From positions 1,664,501 to 1,728,500 of the forward strand of contig JABTUA010000002.1 of NCBI GenBank assembly GCA_015075635.1: 64,000 nt of DNA. The letters run 5' to 3'. Under the pieces are notes generated by a model. That model saw nothing but the letters and a program-made list of their open reading frames with translations, was not told the DNA's origin and made no database searches. The position numbers and the translations under genes were made by a program. This DNA is from Polyangiaceae bacterium (GTDB taxonomy: Bacteria > Myxococcota_A > Polyangia > Polyangiales > Polyangiaceae). Numbering within the stretch: the first letter of the stretch is position 1; every line of letters begins with the position of its first letter. Below are positions 9,044-17,668 of the stretch, piece by piece.

Positions 9044-9702
9044 GGCAGACTGGTCTTCGCGCAGACGTAGTGCGACTTGTTGGCGCAGTCTTTCACGTGC
9101 TCCACGAGCGTGCCCCCGGTGGGGCAGCTGTTGGTCCCCAGGGGCAAGCCGTGACTCGGATCCTTCGCGCAGACGTGCAGAACGCCGGAGCTCGGGCAGC
9201 CCGAGCCGCAGTAGCCCACGTCGGGGATGGTCGCGATTTCGACGGTGAAGCCAGAGGCGGGACAACCGCCACACTTGGTGATGACCGTCTGCTCGCATTC
9301 CTTGCTGACGCAGCTCAGGCCTGTCGTGCACTGCCCGCAAGTAAGCGTGGCGCCGCAGGTGACCACCGTGGTGTTGCAGGCGTTGCCGCAGTCGGGGGTG
9401 CATCCCCCGGTGCCGCCGCCGCTCGGCCCGCCACCGCCGCTCGGCCCGCCGCCGCCGCTCGGGACCCCGCCGCCCCCGCCGGCGCTCGTGCCACCGGCGC
9501 TCGTGCCGCCAGCGCTCGTGCCGCCGGCGCCGTCGGGCCAGAGGCCTCCGTCGTCGACCTTGCCGCCCCCTGAGCCGCCTTGTTGCGGCACGCCCCCTCC
9601 GCCGCCCGAGGCGTCGTCGGAGGTCGCGCCCGAGCAGGCGAGGGGCAGCCCCAGCGTCGAGCCGAGCACGACGCCGACCACGAGGCTCGTTCGCGCGGAC
9701 AT
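9040..9702 (-). CDS. Cys-rich lipoprotein with Gly/Ser/Thr-rich linker
   Basis: 220 residues. A signal peptide ends LGLPLAC. A low-complexity linker with three GGTSA repeats and GGGGPS repeats extends to about residue 105. The C-terminal part holds about 16 cysteines (CTPDCGNACNTT, CGQCTTG, CGGCPASG and others), consistent with a disulfide-rich extracellular module. No enzyme motif was seen. This signal-linker-Cys-domain plan recurs in other lipoproteins of this window. Confidence 0.75.
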   Translation of the reverse strand: MSARTSLVVGVVLGSTLGLPLACSGATSDDASGGGGGVPQQGGSGGGKVDDGGLWPDGAGGTSAGGTSAGGTSAGGGGGVPSGGGGPSGGGGPSGGGTGGCTPDCGNACNTTVVTCGATLTCGQCTTGLSCVSKECEQTVITKCGGCPASGFTVEIATIPDVGYCGSGCPSSGVLHVCAKDPSHGLPLGTNSCPTGGTLVEHVKDCANKSHYVCAKTSLP

Positions 9703-9722
9703 CTCCGCCAGGATACTCCAGC

Positions 9723-11357
9723 TCAGGCGAGCGTGCAGAGCACGCTCTTCATCGGCGTCGGCCCGTCGGGTCCGTCCGGGCAATCGAGCGGCGAAGGCAG
9801 ATCCTTCATCTGAGAAAGCTCCACGTTCGAGGCCCGGGCGGCCTCGTGCAGGAGCTTCCGCAGCCGCTCGCGGCTGGTCTTGCGGTGATTGGTCACGGCG
9901 AGCAGCCTGCCGCCCGACTCGAGCACGGCGAGCGCGTCCGCGGCGACGGCAGCGAAGCCCTTGTCCATGTCGAAGGTCCCGCGCTTGCCGCGCGTGCCGA
10001 AGCTCGGCGGATCGAGGATCACGAGGCCGAAGCGCTCGCCCTTGCGGCGCGCGCGCCCGAGCCACGCCACACAGTCTTCCTGATAGAAGCGGTGCTGCGC
10101 CGGGTCCAGGCCGGTCTGCTCGAAGGCCCTCCGGCCACGTTCCAGGGCCGGCTGAGCCAGATCGACGCTGACCACCTCGCGGGCGCCGCCCCGCGCTGCC
10201 GCCACGCTGAACGAGCAGGTGTACGAGAACAGGTTCAGCACGCGCTTGCCGCCGGCGAAACGGCGCACCAGCTCACGGTTGTCGCGCTGATCCACGAACA
10301 GCCCCGTCGAGAGGCCGTCGCCGAGCCGCACCGGGAAGTCGAGATCGCCCTCGCTCACCACCAGCTCGTCGCCCGAAGGCTCTCCAGCGACGGGCATGCG
10401 TGGCGCGTTCTTCTCCGGATCCACGCGCCGCTGGTCGGCGCGCTCGCGCAGCTTGAGGTACACGCCTCTCGCGCCGAGAGCCACGAGCGCCTGGGCGATC
10501 TCCTGAGCGCGTGCCACGGCCTCGTCGCTGGAGACGGCCAACACCGCGAAGTCCGCGTAGCGATCGACGACGACCCCAGGCAGCTCGTCGCCGGCCCCGT
10601 TGCACAGGCGAAACGCCGTGGCGCGCTCGAACAGGGGCGCGCGCAGGCAGAGCGCGTCACGGAGCGCGCGCTCGAGCTGTGTGCGGTCGCCGAGCCCGAC
10701 CTCGCCGTCAGCGAGCCAGGTCTCGAACGACTCCGGCACCGCGCACTCGAAGCGACGTCCGAGCGACGGCAGCTCGAGCTCCCGGCCGTGGAGCATCAAG
10801 CGGTTGGCGCGCGCGCCGCCGTAGAGGCGATCGCCCGCGATGGGCGAGCGCACCGCGGCGAGCTGCGCCCTGAGCTGATGGGTACGGCCGGTCTCGGGCC
10901 GGAGCTCGATCAGCGCCCGCCCCGCCGCGCGCGCGAGCACGCGGTAGCGCGCGACCGCGCGCTGTCCGCCGCGCGGGATCACGCGGGTGATCCCGCCCTT
11001 CTCGTGGGAGAGCTGGTGGGCGAGCGTGCCCTCGGTCGGGAGCCCGCCGTCGGTCACCGCGGCCACGTAGACGCGCCGGGCCGCGTGGCCCTCCATGTCG
11101 CGGGCGACGGCGGCGTTCAGCTCGCGGCGCCGGGTGAAGAACAGGATGCCGGAGGCGTCCTTGTCGAGCCGCTGGTGCACGCCCAGGTAGCCGGGCTCGC
11201 CCCGAGCCTCGAGCCAGCTGCCCAGGCGGCTGACCAGATCGTCCGCCCGCGCCTCGTCGCCCCCATGGACGACGATGCCCCGCGGCTTGTCCACCACGAG
11301 CACGTCGGCGTCACGAACGACGACGCGCTCGTCCAGCCAGGGGATTGGAGAGAACAC
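9723..11357 (-). CDS. bifunctional fusion: RluA-type pseudouridine synthase + RlmI/RlmK-type SAM methyltransferase
   Basis: 544 residues from a GTG start. Residues 1-220 are an RluA-family synthase: VDKPRGIVVH, the catalytic HQRLDKDASG and RPETGRTHQLRAQL. Residues 225-544 are a class I methyltransferase of the RlmI/YccW type: GDGLSTGLFVDQRDNRE, LNLFSYTCSFSVAA (SAM site) and the catalytic LVILDPPSFG. The N-terminal PUA domain usual for RlmI is missing and is effectively replaced by the synthase. Both activities target rRNA in known families, so one protein may place two modifications in the same region. Confidence 0.88.
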   Translation of the reverse strand: MFSPIPWLDERVVVRDADVLVVDKPRGIVVHGGDEARADDLVSRLGSWLEARGEPGYLGVHQRLDKDASGILFFTRRRELNAAVARDMEGHAARRVYVAAVTDGGLPTEGTLAHQLSHEKGGITRVIPRGGQRAVARYRVLARAAGRALIELRPETGRTHQLRAQLAAVRSPIAGDRLYGGARANRLMLHGRELELPSLGRRFECAVPESFETWLADGEVGLGDRTQLERALRDALCLRAPLFERATAFRLCNGAGDELPGVVVDRYADFAVLAVSSDEAVARAQEIAQALVALGARGVYLKLRERADQRRVDPEKNAPRMPVAGEPSGDELVVSEGDLDFPVRLGDGLSTGLFVDQRDNRELVRRFAGGKRVLNLFSYTCSFSVAAARGGAREVVSVDLAQPALERGRRAFEQTGLDPAQHRFYQEDCVAWLGRARRKGERFGLVILDPPSFGTRGKRGTFDMDKGFAAVAADALAVLESGGRLLAVTNHRKTSRERLRKLLHEAARASNVELSQMKDLPSPLDCPDGPDGPTPMKSVLCTLA

Positions 11358-11383
11358 GGCGCCCTACCCGGGCGGTGCCCGCC

Positions 11384-12046
11384 TCAGCTCTTCTTGCCGC
11401 CGCGGCGCTTGACCGCGCCGCGCACGAACACGAGCGAGTTCTTGGCACCGGGGATGCCGCCTTCGACGAAGAGCAGGCTGTCGTCGGCCGCGACCTTGAC
11501 CACGCGCTGGTTGTGCACGGTGACCTTCTCGTTACCGTACTGGCCCGGCATGCGGACGCCCTTGAGCACGCGACCCGGAGTCATGTTCGTGCCGATGGAC
11601 CCGCCGTGGCGCTTGTACTCGTGGGTACCGTGGGTCTGCACCTGACCGGCGAAGTTGTGGAGACGCATCACGCCGGTGAAGCCACGACCGCGGGTCATGC
11701 CCTGGACGTCCACGAACTGTCCCTCCTCGAACACGCTGTCGAGCTTGAGCTCGGCGCCGACCTCGTGCTGCGCGGCGAAGTCCGCCGTACAGCGGAGCTC
11801 GCGCAGCCAGCGCTTCGGAGTGACGCTCGCCTTCTTGTACATCCCGGCGAGCGGCTTCACCGTGTGCTTCTCCTTGCGGTCTTTGAGACCGAGCACGAGC
11901 GCGTCGTAGCCGTCCTTTTCCTTGGTACGCTTGCCGACGACGACGGGCCGAGCCTCCACCACCGTGCACGGGATCACCGAACCGTCGCTGGTGAAGACCT
12001 GAGTCATGCCGAGCTTGCGCCCGATGACACCCGGATGCGTGTTCAT
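11384..12046 (-). CDS. rplC: 50S ribosomal protein L3
   Basis: 220 residues with GRKLGMTQVF at the start, GQFVDVQGMTRGRGFTGVM and the long central loop GGSIGTNMTPGRVLKG. It sits alone here, not in an S10-spc operon: rplD, rplW and rplB are absent, and the next gene is the divergent rplS. In the loop where Escherichia coli has GSIGQNQTPG with the Gln methylated by PrmB, this protein has Thr and Met instead of the two Gln. Whether this is the only L3 or a second copy cannot be decided from the window. Confidence 0.93.
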   Translation of the reverse strand: MNTHPGVIGRKLGMTQVFTSDGSVIPCTVVEARPVVVGKRTKEKDGYDALVLGLKDRKEKHTVKPLAGMYKKASVTPKRWLRELRCTADFAAQHEVGAELKLDSVFEEGQFVDVQGMTRGRGFTGVMRLHNFAGQVQTHGTHEYKRHGGSIGTNMTPGRVLKGVRMPGQYGNEKVTVHNQRVVKVAADDSLLFVEGGIPGAKNSLVFVRGAVKRRGGKKS

Positions 12047-12173
12047 TGTCCGTCTCTCTTTCGTCGTCGCGGCGGCTCTGTCGGCCAACCGGAAAATGGG
12101 GCTCGCGGAAGTAGTGTATTTCCGCGCCTCGTGCAAGCCGGGCCGTCGGGGTCCGCCGCGAGCACCCCCACCA

Positions 12174-12201
12174 TTGACGGGGCTCCGGGCGCGTGCATAA
12201 T
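12174..12201 (+). promoter_or_regulatory. sigma70-like promoter for rplS
   Basis: TTGACG (12174-12179), a 16-base spacer, and CATAAT (12196-12201). The predicted transcript start near 12208 leaves a short leader of about 24 bases containing GGAG 8 bases before the rplS ATG. It lies in the 185-base divergent region between rplC and rplS. Confidence 0.7.
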
Positions 12202-12231
12202 CCCCGCCCCCAGCCGGCCGGAGCCCCCGCC

Positions 12232-12591
12232 ATGTCGATGACGCATCCCAAGATCGAGGCCCACGAGAACAGCACCCTTCGCTCGGATCTGCCGAAGTTT
12301 CGCGTGGGGGACACGGTGGCGGTGCACTACCGGATCGTCGAGGGCGACAAGCTCCGCACGCAGGTCTTCCGCGGCACGGTGATCAAGCGTCACCGCGCCG
12401 GGGCTCGCAGCACCTTCACGGTGCGCAAGGTCAGCTTCAGCGTGGGCGTCGAGCGCATTTTCCTGCTGCACTCGCCGCGCATCGAGCAGATCGACGTGGT
12501 TTCCCGGGGCGTCGTCCGCCAGGCCCGGCTCGGCTACCTCCGGAAGCTGCAGGGCAAGGCCGCGCGCATCCGCGACGAGAAGGACGTCTAG
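12232..12591 (+). CDS. rplS: 50S ribosomal protein L19
   Basis: 119 residues: FRVGDTVAVHYRIVEGDK, RTQVFRGTVIKRH, TFTVRKVSFSVGVERIF and RQARLGYLRKLQGKAARI are the canonical L19 blocks. GGAG 8 bases upstream supports this ATG over the one two codons later. The usual rpsP-rimM-trmD neighbours are missing. L19 and L3 both pack near L14 at an intersubunit bridge, so the divergent pair joins two ribosomal neighbours. Confidence 0.95.
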   Translation: MSMTHPKIEAHENSTLRSDLPKFRVGDTVAVHYRIVEGDKLRTQVFRGTVIKRHRAGARSTFTVRKVSFSVGVERIFLLHSPRIEQIDVVSRGVVRQARLGYLRKLQGKAARIRDEKDV

Positions 12592-12694
12592 AACTTCGGT
12601 GCTTCGCGGCCGGTAGCGGACCGGCTATGCTCGGGGCCGCCTTGGAACCGGCGTGTTTTCACGCCGTTTCTTGGGGTTTCGGAGGTCGCCTCGA

Positions 12695-13981
12695 ATGATT
12701 GCGTGCCCGCGTTGCGGCATTTCCAACCAGCCCACCAGCAAGTTCTGCGCTTCTTGCGGCGCTCCGCTGCCCGCATCGGGCGTGGGCGCGCAGCCCCAAA
12801 CGTTCCCTGGGCCCGGCCAGCAGCGGCCTCCGGCCGGGCCGCCGGGGTGGGGTCCGCCACCGGGTCCGCCGCCCGGCGCGCCGCCGCCCGCATACGGCCC
12901 TCCCCCGGGTGCGCCACCCCCCGGCTGGGGCGCTCCGCCGCCAGCGCCGTACCCCGCTCCCGGTGCTCCGCCCGGCACTCCGCCTTCGCCTTATGGCCCT
13001 CCACCCGGACAGCCAGGCTTCGGCCCGCCTCCGGGAGCCCCGCCGGGACCCCCCGGCTACGGGGCGCCACCTCCCGGGTTCGGCGCACCTCCCGCTGGGC
13101 CGCCCGGGTGGGGACCGCCGCCTGGTCCGCCGCCCGCCGGTCCGCCGGGCGCGCCGCCTGCCGGTCCGCCGGGTGCGCCTCCTGGCGGGGGCTTCTCCCC
13201 CGCCAATGAGCGCTACCGCGTCGGCTCGCCCGAAGGGCTGAACCCATTCGGCGCCACCATGGCGCCGGACCTCGGCGGCGGTGCAGCCCCCGGCGCCCCG
13301 GGCGGCATGCCGGCGCCTCCGCCGGGCCCGCCGCCGGGCACGCCGGCATTCGGCGCATCGCCTCCCGGAGGCGCTCCGGCGCCCGCGCCGGGCTGGAACG
13401 ATCCGGCGGCCTTCGCCGCCACCGCACCGCCGCCCACCGCGGACGAGCACGAGGCCGCCCAGCGCGCGAAGGCGCCGCCTTCCCCCGAGCCGGCCCCACC
13501 GCCGCCAGCCTCGCCGCCCGCAGCGCCGCCGGCCTCAGCCGCGCCTTCGGCGCACCCGCCGGCGGAGGAGGCGCGTCCGAGCGCTCCGCCGCCAACCGGC
13601 GTGTCGCGGACGGAGGCGCAGGTCGCGCGCGACCCGATGTCGGTGGGGCCGGATGCCCCCCGCACCCTCGCCGGCTTCCTGGTCAGCTACGAGGCCAACG
13701 AGCTCGGCACGTTCTGGCCGCTCTATCAGGGCAAGAACGTGGTGGGCCGCAAGGCTGCCATCGAAGGCCTCGACATCGAGATCGACCATCCAACGACTTC
13801 GTCCCGTCACGCAGTGCTCCACGCTGCCGCTCGCCCGGGCGCACTGAAGCTGGAGGATCCGGGCAGCACCAACGGCACCTACCTGAACGAAGAACGCGTC
13901 GCCAAGGGCACGCCCGTCGAGATCCGCGACGGGGACACGCTGCGCTTCGGCGGCTACACCACGACGGTGAAGATCGTCTGA
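12695..13981 (+). CDS. zinc-ribbon + Pro-rich + FHA-domain protein
   Basis: 428 residues. N terminus: a zinc ribbon, CPRCG and CASCG, 15 residues apart. Then about 270 residues rich in Pro, Gly and Ala. The C terminus (about 335-428) is an FHA domain: VVGRKAAIEG, SSRHAV, and STNGTYLN carry the residues that read phosphothreonine. GGAGG 9 bases before the ATG fixes the start. It is the first of four co-directional genes that combine FHA domains with a phosphatase and an ABC exporter, so it may be the soluble adaptor of that set. Confidence 0.85.
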   Translation: MIACPRCGISNQPTSKFCASCGAPLPASGVGAQPQTFPGPGQQRPPAGPPGWGPPPGPPPGAPPPAYGPPPGAPPPGWGAPPPAPYPAPGAPPGTPPSPYGPPPGQPGFGPPPGAPPGPPGYGAPPPGFGAPPAGPPGWGPPPGPPPAGPPGAPPAGPPGAPPGGGFSPANERYRVGSPEGLNPFGATMAPDLGGGAAPGAPGGMPAPPPGPPPGTPAFGASPPGGAPAPAPGWNDPAAFAATAPPPTADEHEAAQRAKAPPSPEPAPPPPASPPAAPPASAAPSAHPPAEEARPSAPPPTGVSRTEAQVARDPMSVGPDAPRTLAGFLVSYEANELGTFWPLYQGKNVVGRKAAIEGLDIEIDHPTTSSRHAVLHAAARPGALKLEDPGSTNGTYLNEERVAKGTPVEIRDGDTLRFGGYTTTVKIV

Positions 13982-14019
13982 GCGCGCGCCACGACGCGAA
14001 TGCACCGAGCTCGAGGGAC

Positions 14020-16320
14020 ATGCAAGCTGCGAAGTTGAATCTCGCGCACCAACCGAACCCCGTTCGCCACCGCTCGCTGGCGTGGCTCCTCCGCGCCATC
14101 GTCGCGGCGATCGCCTTCGCGACCTCGACGGCGAAGGCCGCGCCGGAAGCCCACATCCTGCGCGTCGATCCGCGCGCCGCGCAAGAGAACGGCGCGCCGA
14201 TCCTCACCACGGTCATCGAGTTGGTGCAGACCAAACGCATCAGCGACGCCACTGCGGGCTGCGTCGACGATCGGGGCACGGGCTATTACCGCTGCCTGAG
14301 CGACGCGCTCGAGAAGCCGCTGGCGCTGTACCAGCCGTTCGGCGCCGCCGGCGCCGGCTTCCCGCACGAGAACGCCATCTTCACCGTCAAGGTGGAGGGC
14401 ACTGACCAGCCCGCGAGCTACGTGAGCCACACCAAGTGGGGCGCGAGCTTGACTCAGCCCTCGGTCGGCACGGCCTGGCTCATCTTGATCGACGCCGACG
14501 CGCGCATCAAGGACGCCTTCGGCGACGCCAAGCAGATCGCCAACACGTTCATCGGCAGCATGAGCGCGAACGACATCGTCAACGTGATGTTCTTCAACGA
14601 CCGGCAGGTCGTGAAAGACAGCAAGTGGATGAGCGCAGCCAAGAAGGGTCAAGCGCAGCAGTTCGTCAACGGCGTCACCGGCACCTGGGCCTCGCAGGGT
14701 CGCAACCGCTCGCTCGGCACCATCATCAAGGAGGCCGCGACCGACGGATGGAAGAGCCTGGGCAACGTCGGCGAGGACGTGAAGGTCCCGCTGCACCAGG
14801 CCATGGTCGTGCTCTCGACGGGCTACGGCGGCACGGACGCCCTGACCACGGGCCCCGGCGGTCTGCAGATTGCCAAGTACATGAGCGGCGGCCGCTTCCC
14901 GGAGGACAACACCGCGCTGCCGAAGGCGCCGGTCCCGGTGATCAGCGTGTTCTTCCCGCCCAAGGTCTACGACGAGTTCCGGCAGAACTCCTTGGAGTTC
15001 ATGCGGGGCCTGGCCAACACCGAGATCGGTGGGTTCTTCACGGTGGTGCAGTCCGGCGAGGGCGGCCGCGGCAACGCCATCGTGGGCGCGGTGCGCGGGC
15101 GTTTCGCCAACATGCACATCGTCAAGTGGCGGGTCTCGTGCATCGAGTCGGGCGTCACCCAGACCTTCGGGCTGGTGTTCAAGGAGGTCACTCCGCCCAT
15201 CCTGGGAGACAACACTTTCAAGGACGTCCCCGTCGGCATCGACCCCACCACCTGGCCCCTCGACGTGAACGTCCAGTACACGCAGGACATGGCCAAGCGG
15301 CAAGGCGGCGTGTATCCGGCCGGCACCTTCAAGGTGTTCGGCAACTTCTGCTGGGGCGGCGAGAAGGGCCGGGCGGAGGTGTATTTCCTGCCGGCCGGGC
15401 AGCAGGCGCCGGCGGCGCTCTCCGGCGCGGACGTCGACAAGGCCAAGCGCACCCAGCAGCAGCTCATCGCCATGGGCATGAAGGGCCGCGCGCTCGAGGT
15501 CAGCGACACCTACGGCGAGTTCGAGGCGCCGGACAAGGAGAAGATCCTGCACGGCTCCGGCGAGCAAGCCGTGGTGCGCTTGGTCATCTACGACAACAAG
15601 GCCCGCCGCACGAGCGGCGTCACCGCCGACAACATCGTCCAGCTCAAGGGCACCACCACTCCGTTTCCGGTCCTGTGGGTCTTGGGCGGTCTGTTCGGCG
15701 TGGTCGTGATCCTGCTGCTGATCGTCGTGATCGTGCGCAGCGGGGGCAAGAAGCGCGGCGCTCAGCCGCCGCCCGCACCGGTCGTCGCCGGCGGTATGCC
15801 CTATGGCGGCGGCTACGGCGCGCCGCCGCAGCCCTACGGCGCCGCGCCCGCACCGAACCCGTATGGCGCCGCGCCCGCGCCCAGCCCGTACGGCGCGCCC
15901 GCGCCGATGCCCGCACCGGCGCCGCCCAGCCCGGACTTCATGTACGGCAACCAGCCAGCTCCGGCGCCCGCCCCCATGCCCGTGGGCGCGCCGCCGCCGA
16001 ACCCCTATGGCGGGGGGCCGGCGGTGGTGTCGCGGGCGACGCTTCAGGGCGCCGCCGGGGTGTTCACCGTGGTGCCCGGCGTCGAGATGCGCGCGGGGCG
16101 CGACGGCTCGCAGTGCGGGATCTTGCTGAGCGAGCCCCGCGTGTCCGGCGTGCACGCCACGCTGCGCCTCGACGGCGGGCAGCTCGTGATCCGCGACGAG
16201 AACAGCAACAACGGGACCCAGATCAACGGGACCCGCTTGACGGGAGGCGTGTGGACTCCCGCCCCGAACGGCTCGCTGGTCCGCTTCGGACCCGTCGAGT
16301 TCACCGTTCGGCTCGAGTGA
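14020..16320 (+). CDS. membrane-anchored VWA-like protein with cytoplasmic FHA domain
   Basis: 766 residues. A long basic N-region and hydrophobic segment (about 20-42) suggest export. Residues about 150-330 resemble a von Willebrand A fold (AWLILIDADARIKD), but the MIDAS motif DxSxS is replaced by DADAR, so metal binding is probably lost. A single membrane helix follows at about 548-572 (VLWVLGGLFGVVVILLLIVV), then a KKR stop-transfer, a Pro/Ala/Tyr-Gly linker and an FHA domain (GRDGSQCGI, VSGVHATL, NNGTQINGT). Topology therefore places the VWA part outside and the FHA in the cytoplasm, able to link outside signals to phospho-proteins. Confidence 0.82.
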   Translation: MQAAKLNLAHQPNPVRHRSLAWLLRAIVAAIAFATSTAKAAPEAHILRVDPRAAQENGAPILTTVIELVQTKRISDATAGCVDDRGTGYYRCLSDALEKPLALYQPFGAAGAGFPHENAIFTVKVEGTDQPASYVSHTKWGASLTQPSVGTAWLILIDADARIKDAFGDAKQIANTFIGSMSANDIVNVMFFNDRQVVKDSKWMSAAKKGQAQQFVNGVTGTWASQGRNRSLGTIIKEAATDGWKSLGNVGEDVKVPLHQAMVVLSTGYGGTDALTTGPGGLQIAKYMSGGRFPEDNTALPKAPVPVISVFFPPKVYDEFRQNSLEFMRGLANTEIGGFFTVVQSGEGGRGNAIVGAVRGRFANMHIVKWRVSCIESGVTQTFGLVFKEVTPPILGDNTFKDVPVGIDPTTWPLDVNVQYTQDMAKRQGGVYPAGTFKVFGNFCWGGEKGRAEVYFLPAGQQAPAALSGADVDKAKRTQQQLIAMGMKGRALEVSDTYGEFEAPDKEKILHGSGEQAVVRLVIYDNKARRTSGVTADNIVQLKGTTTPFPVLWVLGGLFGVVVILLLIVVIVRSGGKKRGAQPPPAPVVAGGMPYGGGYGAPPQPYGAAPAPNPYGAAPAPSPYGAPAPMPAPAPPSPDFMYGNQPAPAPAPMPVGAPPPNPYGGGPAVVSRATLQGAAGVFTVVPGVEMRAGRDGSQCGILLSEPRVSGVHATLRLDGGQLVIRDENSNNGTQINGTRLTGGVWTPAPNGSLVRFGPVEFTVRLE

Positions 16321-16339
16321 CGGAAGGAGGCAGGCGCGC

Positions 16340-17617
16340 GTGCTCGGCTCCGTACACGGCGTCGTCGTGGACTTCGCCGAGCTGAGCGATCCGGGCCGCG
16401 ATCCGTCCAAGCAGGTCAACGAAGACTCGTCCGGCTACGCCGAGACCCCGCTGGGGCACCTGGCCCTGGTGTGCGACGGCATGGGCGGACACGAGGCAGG
16501 GCGCGAAGCCAGTCAGCTGGCCGTGCGCACCGTCATCGAGGCGGCGCGCTCCCCCGCCCCCGGCACACCCCCGGGGCTGGTGCTGAAGCAGGCCGTCGAG
16601 CGCGCCGGGCGCGCGGTCTACGCGCTCGGCGGCTCCGGCGCCTCGGAGCACCGACCGGGCTCGACCTGCGTCGCCGTGCTGATTCACCCCGGCGGCGCGG
16701 AGCTCTGCCATGCCGGGGACTCCCGCGCCTACCTGCTCCGCGACGGGCACATCCAGCGCGTGACGCGCGATCACTCGATGGTCCAGGAGTTGGTCGCGTC
16801 CGGCATGCTCACTCCGGAGCAGGCGCTCGCGCACCCGGAGGCCAACAAGATCACGCGCGCCCTGGGCATCACGCCGGAGGTGAACGTCGAAGCGCGCGCC
16901 GAGCCGCTCGGCCTGCTGAAGGGCGACGTGCTCTTGCTCTCGAGCGATGGTCTGACGGATCTGGTGACCGATCCCGAGATCCTGGACATCGTGCGCCGCC
17001 GACTCCCGAGCGGCACGGCAGCCGTCTGCCAGGAGCTCGTGGCGCTGGCGAACTCGCGCGGCGGACACGACAACGTGACGACGCTGGTGCTCGCGCTAGT
17101 CGAGCTCCCGCCTCAGACCGCGGCGCGCGGCACGGTGATCCAGGACGCTCGGGCGGCGCGCGGCGCGACGCTGGTCGAGGGCGACCAGGGCACGATCTCC
17201 GACGGAGCACCCGCGCCGACCCTGTTCGACGACGGCTCGGCGGGCCCGCGCCCCACGCTGCCGGGGCTCACCCAGCTGGACACCGGCGATCGCCGCACGG
17301 AGCCGGGCCTCGCAACCCCGAGCTTCCCCCACGAGGAGCCGCCGCCTCACCTGCTTCGACCGCGGCCGATCAGCTCGTCGCGCGCGCTCGTGTGGCTCGG
17401 GGTGGGCCTCGCCGTCACCGTGCTGGCGGCCGTCGCCGCGTGGGCGCTGGTGCGGGTCATGCACCGCGGCCGCGACCGATCGGAGGAGATCGTGCCCCCT
17501 CCGGAGGTCAAGCTCCCACCTCGACCTTCTAGCTCGGCTCCCCCCGAAGACGCAGAAATGCCGGCACCGAGCCCGAGCAGCGCTCCCCTGGAGAGCGCCG
17601 ACGCCGCTCGTGATTGA
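16340..17617 (+). CDS. PP2C-family Ser/Thr protein phosphatase with membrane anchor
   Basis: 425 residues from a GTG with AAGGAGG upstream. The PP2C metal-binding motifs are complete: NEDS, LVCDGMGGHEAG, GSTC, AGDSRAYLL, SSDGLTD and GGHDNVT. The catalytic domain ends at about residue 255, then a linker with several Thr-rich repeats, one membrane helix (about 352-372) and a Pro/Ser-rich tail. This looks like an Stp/PstP-type phosphatase reversing the action of Hanks kinases. It lies between two FHA proteins, suggesting it resets the phosphothreonines they read. Confidence 0.9.
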   Translation: MLGSVHGVVVDFAELSDPGRDPSKQVNEDSSGYAETPLGHLALVCDGMGGHEAGREASQLAVRTVIEAARSPAPGTPPGLVLKQAVERAGRAVYALGGSGASEHRPGSTCVAVLIHPGGAELCHAGDSRAYLLRDGHIQRVTRDHSMVQELVASGMLTPEQALAHPEANKITRALGITPEVNVEARAEPLGLLKGDVLLLSSDGLTDLVTDPEILDIVRRRLPSGTAAVCQELVALANSRGGHDNVTTLVLALVELPPQTAARGTVIQDARAARGATLVEGDQGTISDGAPAPTLFDDGSAGPRPTLPGLTQLDTGDRRTEPGLATPSFPHEEPPPHLLRPRPISSSRALVWLGVGLAVTVLAAVAAWALVRVMHRGRDRSEEIVPPPEVKLPPRPSSSAPPEDAEMPAPSPSSAPLESADAARD

Positions 17618-17668
17618 GAAGCCAGGTCGGCTTTGTTAGAGCATGAGTTCGATTCCAAGCGAGAACCG

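Noticed and set aside
12047..12173. Promoter for rplC on the minus strand
   Set aside because: TTGCAC and TACACT are present but only 12 bases apart, and no other acceptable pair was found.
13954..16419. 821-residue ORF opposite the VWA-FHA gene
   Set aside because: Shadow of a high-GC coding region; no domain, while the plus strand has clear FHA and membrane features.
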